Positions 33,401 through 36,400 of a stretch of 37,577 nt of DNA are shown one piece after another; position 1 is the stretch's first letter, and the number at the start of each line of letters is the position of its first letter. A program made the position numbers and the translations under genes. Below the pieces are notes generated by a model that was not told where the DNA came from, searched no databases, and worked only from the letters and a program-made list of their open reading frames with translations. This stretch comes from Candidatus Omnitrophota bacterium. GTDB taxonomy: Bacteria > Omnitrophota > Omnitrophia > Omnitrophales > Aquincolibacteriaceae. Location: the NCBI GenBank assembly GCA_030698625.1, contig JAUYMS010000036.1:1-37577 (forward strand), in the 5' to 3' direction.

Positions 33401-36400
33401 GGAAATGTTTCGGATAAGCATCACCGCTATATATCAGAACCGCTTCTGGCCGCGGTTGAAGAGAGGCTTGCGGATCCCGTGCAAAGACGGCAGTTTGACA
33501 AGCATCTTCGTGTAAATTTCTGGAGGAATATCTTATGGGCGCGTTTGCTGCAGGGATCGAATCAGGGAATCACGGCTGAATATCCAAATATCACACAGAC
33601 GATTACCGAACTCGTCGCCAGTGAGGATCCCACTCTGGCTTTTGAGGCACTGCAGATTGTTTTGCAATATAGCGACCGGCAGGGGAAAAAAGGCGAAGCA
33701 CTCTTGCGTGTCGCTTTTCTCAAGATTTTCGGGCGCTATGGTTTTGATAGCGAGCATTATGTTCATCTCTTTCATGCGGCGCTCGTCAACTATAGCAGCG
33801 CCTATCCGATCATGGTTGAAGCCATGGCCCAAACCTTCCGCGAGGGTTTACAAACCATGGATGTCAAATATATTGATTATCGCAAGGCCGAGCGATTGGT
33901 CCGCATGCTTGTGGGTCCGGGCCGTAAGAATCCCGACAAACTCCTTGGTATCGATTCCGAGGATCCCGCCAAGAAAACTGTATTCGACCGTGTTCTTGAT
34001 GAAGCGATTCTTGATAAGGCCGTCACCTATCGCGACACCTATAACGTTTTTGTTGAACGATTACAACGAAACTTCTACAGATTTATCACGCGTGAAATCG
34101 AGCATTTTGAGGCTGAGCACTTTCGATTCCCGGATTTTGACGAAATCATCGGCAACATCGGTGCTCACGGTACTTTTCGCGGAGCGGGCCTGACGCAGGG
34201 GAGTTTCTACTACGAGCAACTCCGGCTGCAATATGTGCGGTATGCCTACTTGCGCCAACGCGAGAAGACATTTAGGCGCATGGCCCAAGTGACTTTTTTT
34301 GTTGCGAACCCCGCATTGGATTTGATTTTTGATTACGATCTAAAACTTTACGAGCCCTCCGGGAGCGGTGCCGTTCAGCATCACCGGATTGATATTGCCG
34401 TTCGCGAAAACAACAACCTCAAATCCTTCAATATTTTTACATCGGGGTTGGAAGATGTGCCCTTTAAAGCGAGTCCGCAAAAGGAGTACGTGGACACCGT
34501 AATGGGGACCATTGCCTTAGGAAGCCGCCTCAGACTCGAACCCGGTGCTATGGTCGATCGCATCCCGATTCAGCGTGCGGCGGGTCTGACGACCCAGGTG
34601 GATCTGGTGCCGGCCGTTAATTATCTGGCGGAAACCAAGGTGCTCGGAACAGGGCCGACCGCCAAACGAGCCAGAGACTATATGGACCTGGGGAATTTCC
34701 TGGAGACTTTCGTAAGGCCTCAGATCCCGAAGACCCAGGAGCACGGCGAAGACACTTATAATAAACTGAGGGCGTCCTACCGGTTTTTACAAGATGATCT
34801 CTCAGAGAGAAACTTGAACGACGCCGGGGATCTGGAAAAGAGAACACTGGAATTAGAACTTGTTGAAGCGGCCTTCATGAAGGCGCGCATGGCAATGCAG
34901 GTCAACAAACAGCAGGGGAACACGGCGCCATTCGTGAAGATCCTGGACCAAGCGCTGGAAGAGACCGTCTTGCCTGCCATGACCGCTGGTGCCCGCGACT
35001 ATGCAAAGAGCGCGCGGCTTGCCGGACGGCGCGGTGTCATTGCGCAGCAGAATTTTACCAATCTCGTAGGGGACGCGAACCGTGATTTCCCCATAGCCGA
35101 TCGGCACAAGATTCTCGAACAAAGTACCCGGCAGATGTACGCGCCGGGGGCCGTGGGTGCGGCAGGGCAACCCTTGAGGATGGCGCTTTGGGGAATCGAA
35201 ATGGCCAATGCCTATTCCCAGATCCGTTTGTGGGAAATGGACGATGAGAAAAGAGAATATATTGCCGGAACTGTCCAAAACCTTCTTACTTCGGAAGACT
35301 TCGATAAAGACTATGAGGGATTTGAAGAGTATCTGATCTTAAGCGGCGACGCCGGCATGAATTATTATTTCCAGGCCTTTGCGGCTTTTCAGGAAGCCGT
35401 TTTTACGAAGGACTATCCGCTTGAGAATGTGGTGCGGCTTGACCGTAAGCTGAAAAATGCGCCGAAGGAGCTGTTCCCCGGGCAGGCGCCCCATTTGCTT
35501 TTCCAGTTCATGCAGCGTTTGCAGGAAGCCATTCGGGCCGGAGAAACAAGCCCCTATGAAAGACAGGTCTTCACGGTTCTGAATATCCAGCTATGGAAGG
35601 AGTTGCTGGGTGATTTTCGTGCCGAAGGCATTCCAGCTAAAGAACGCATGACGGAGGGCATGAAGAATCCGGCCCTGACACGCTTTATGGGAGATCCTGA
35701 CCTCCTGCCGCCGAATACAGGGGGCGACCTCAAAGCGGCGACGCTTGAAGCGATAGACGAATTTTTGGCGGAAGAGAGAAATCGCGGACGCTTCATGAAT
35801 TTTGTGCGCGCCAACTGGTGGACGCCATGGAATCTTTTTCACGGAGAGGTGGCCAAGGCATCCGCGAAGTCGCCGCTCTTGTTCAACAATATTCGCGCCA
35901 CATTGCTGGAAAGCGCGCTGGATGACGATCCGCAGGTTGCCCTGACGGTCATCAGGATGCTTTCGGATCAGTATTACCATCTGGTCGATGCCGAGCGGCT
36001 GGCAAAGGAGGGGCCTCTCCCGGAAGGGATGGCCGTGCCGTTTGAACCGGCACAACTGGAGCAGGTTTCCTCATTGCTTGAAGCTATAATTCGCGGATTG
36101 ATTCGGAAACACGGTTTTGATATTGAGACCTATCATGTTCATGTCGATCAGGCCGGTCACTATTTGCCCGAGCATCAAACCATCGTCACAGACGAATTAA
36201 AACGTCTTTTCACCGAAGAATTGCAGATGGCGAGGCCCGAGAAATCCCGGCTGGATTATGCTAAAGCGATTCGCTGGTTTACGGCTTCGGCGGCGTCGAC
36301 TGACGCGGCGAGCACCGAGTCCGCCCGGGCGACAACGGAGAAACTTTTGGAAACAGATGACGGGCGCACCTTTTTCGACCGTATTTTGGATGAGGGCAAG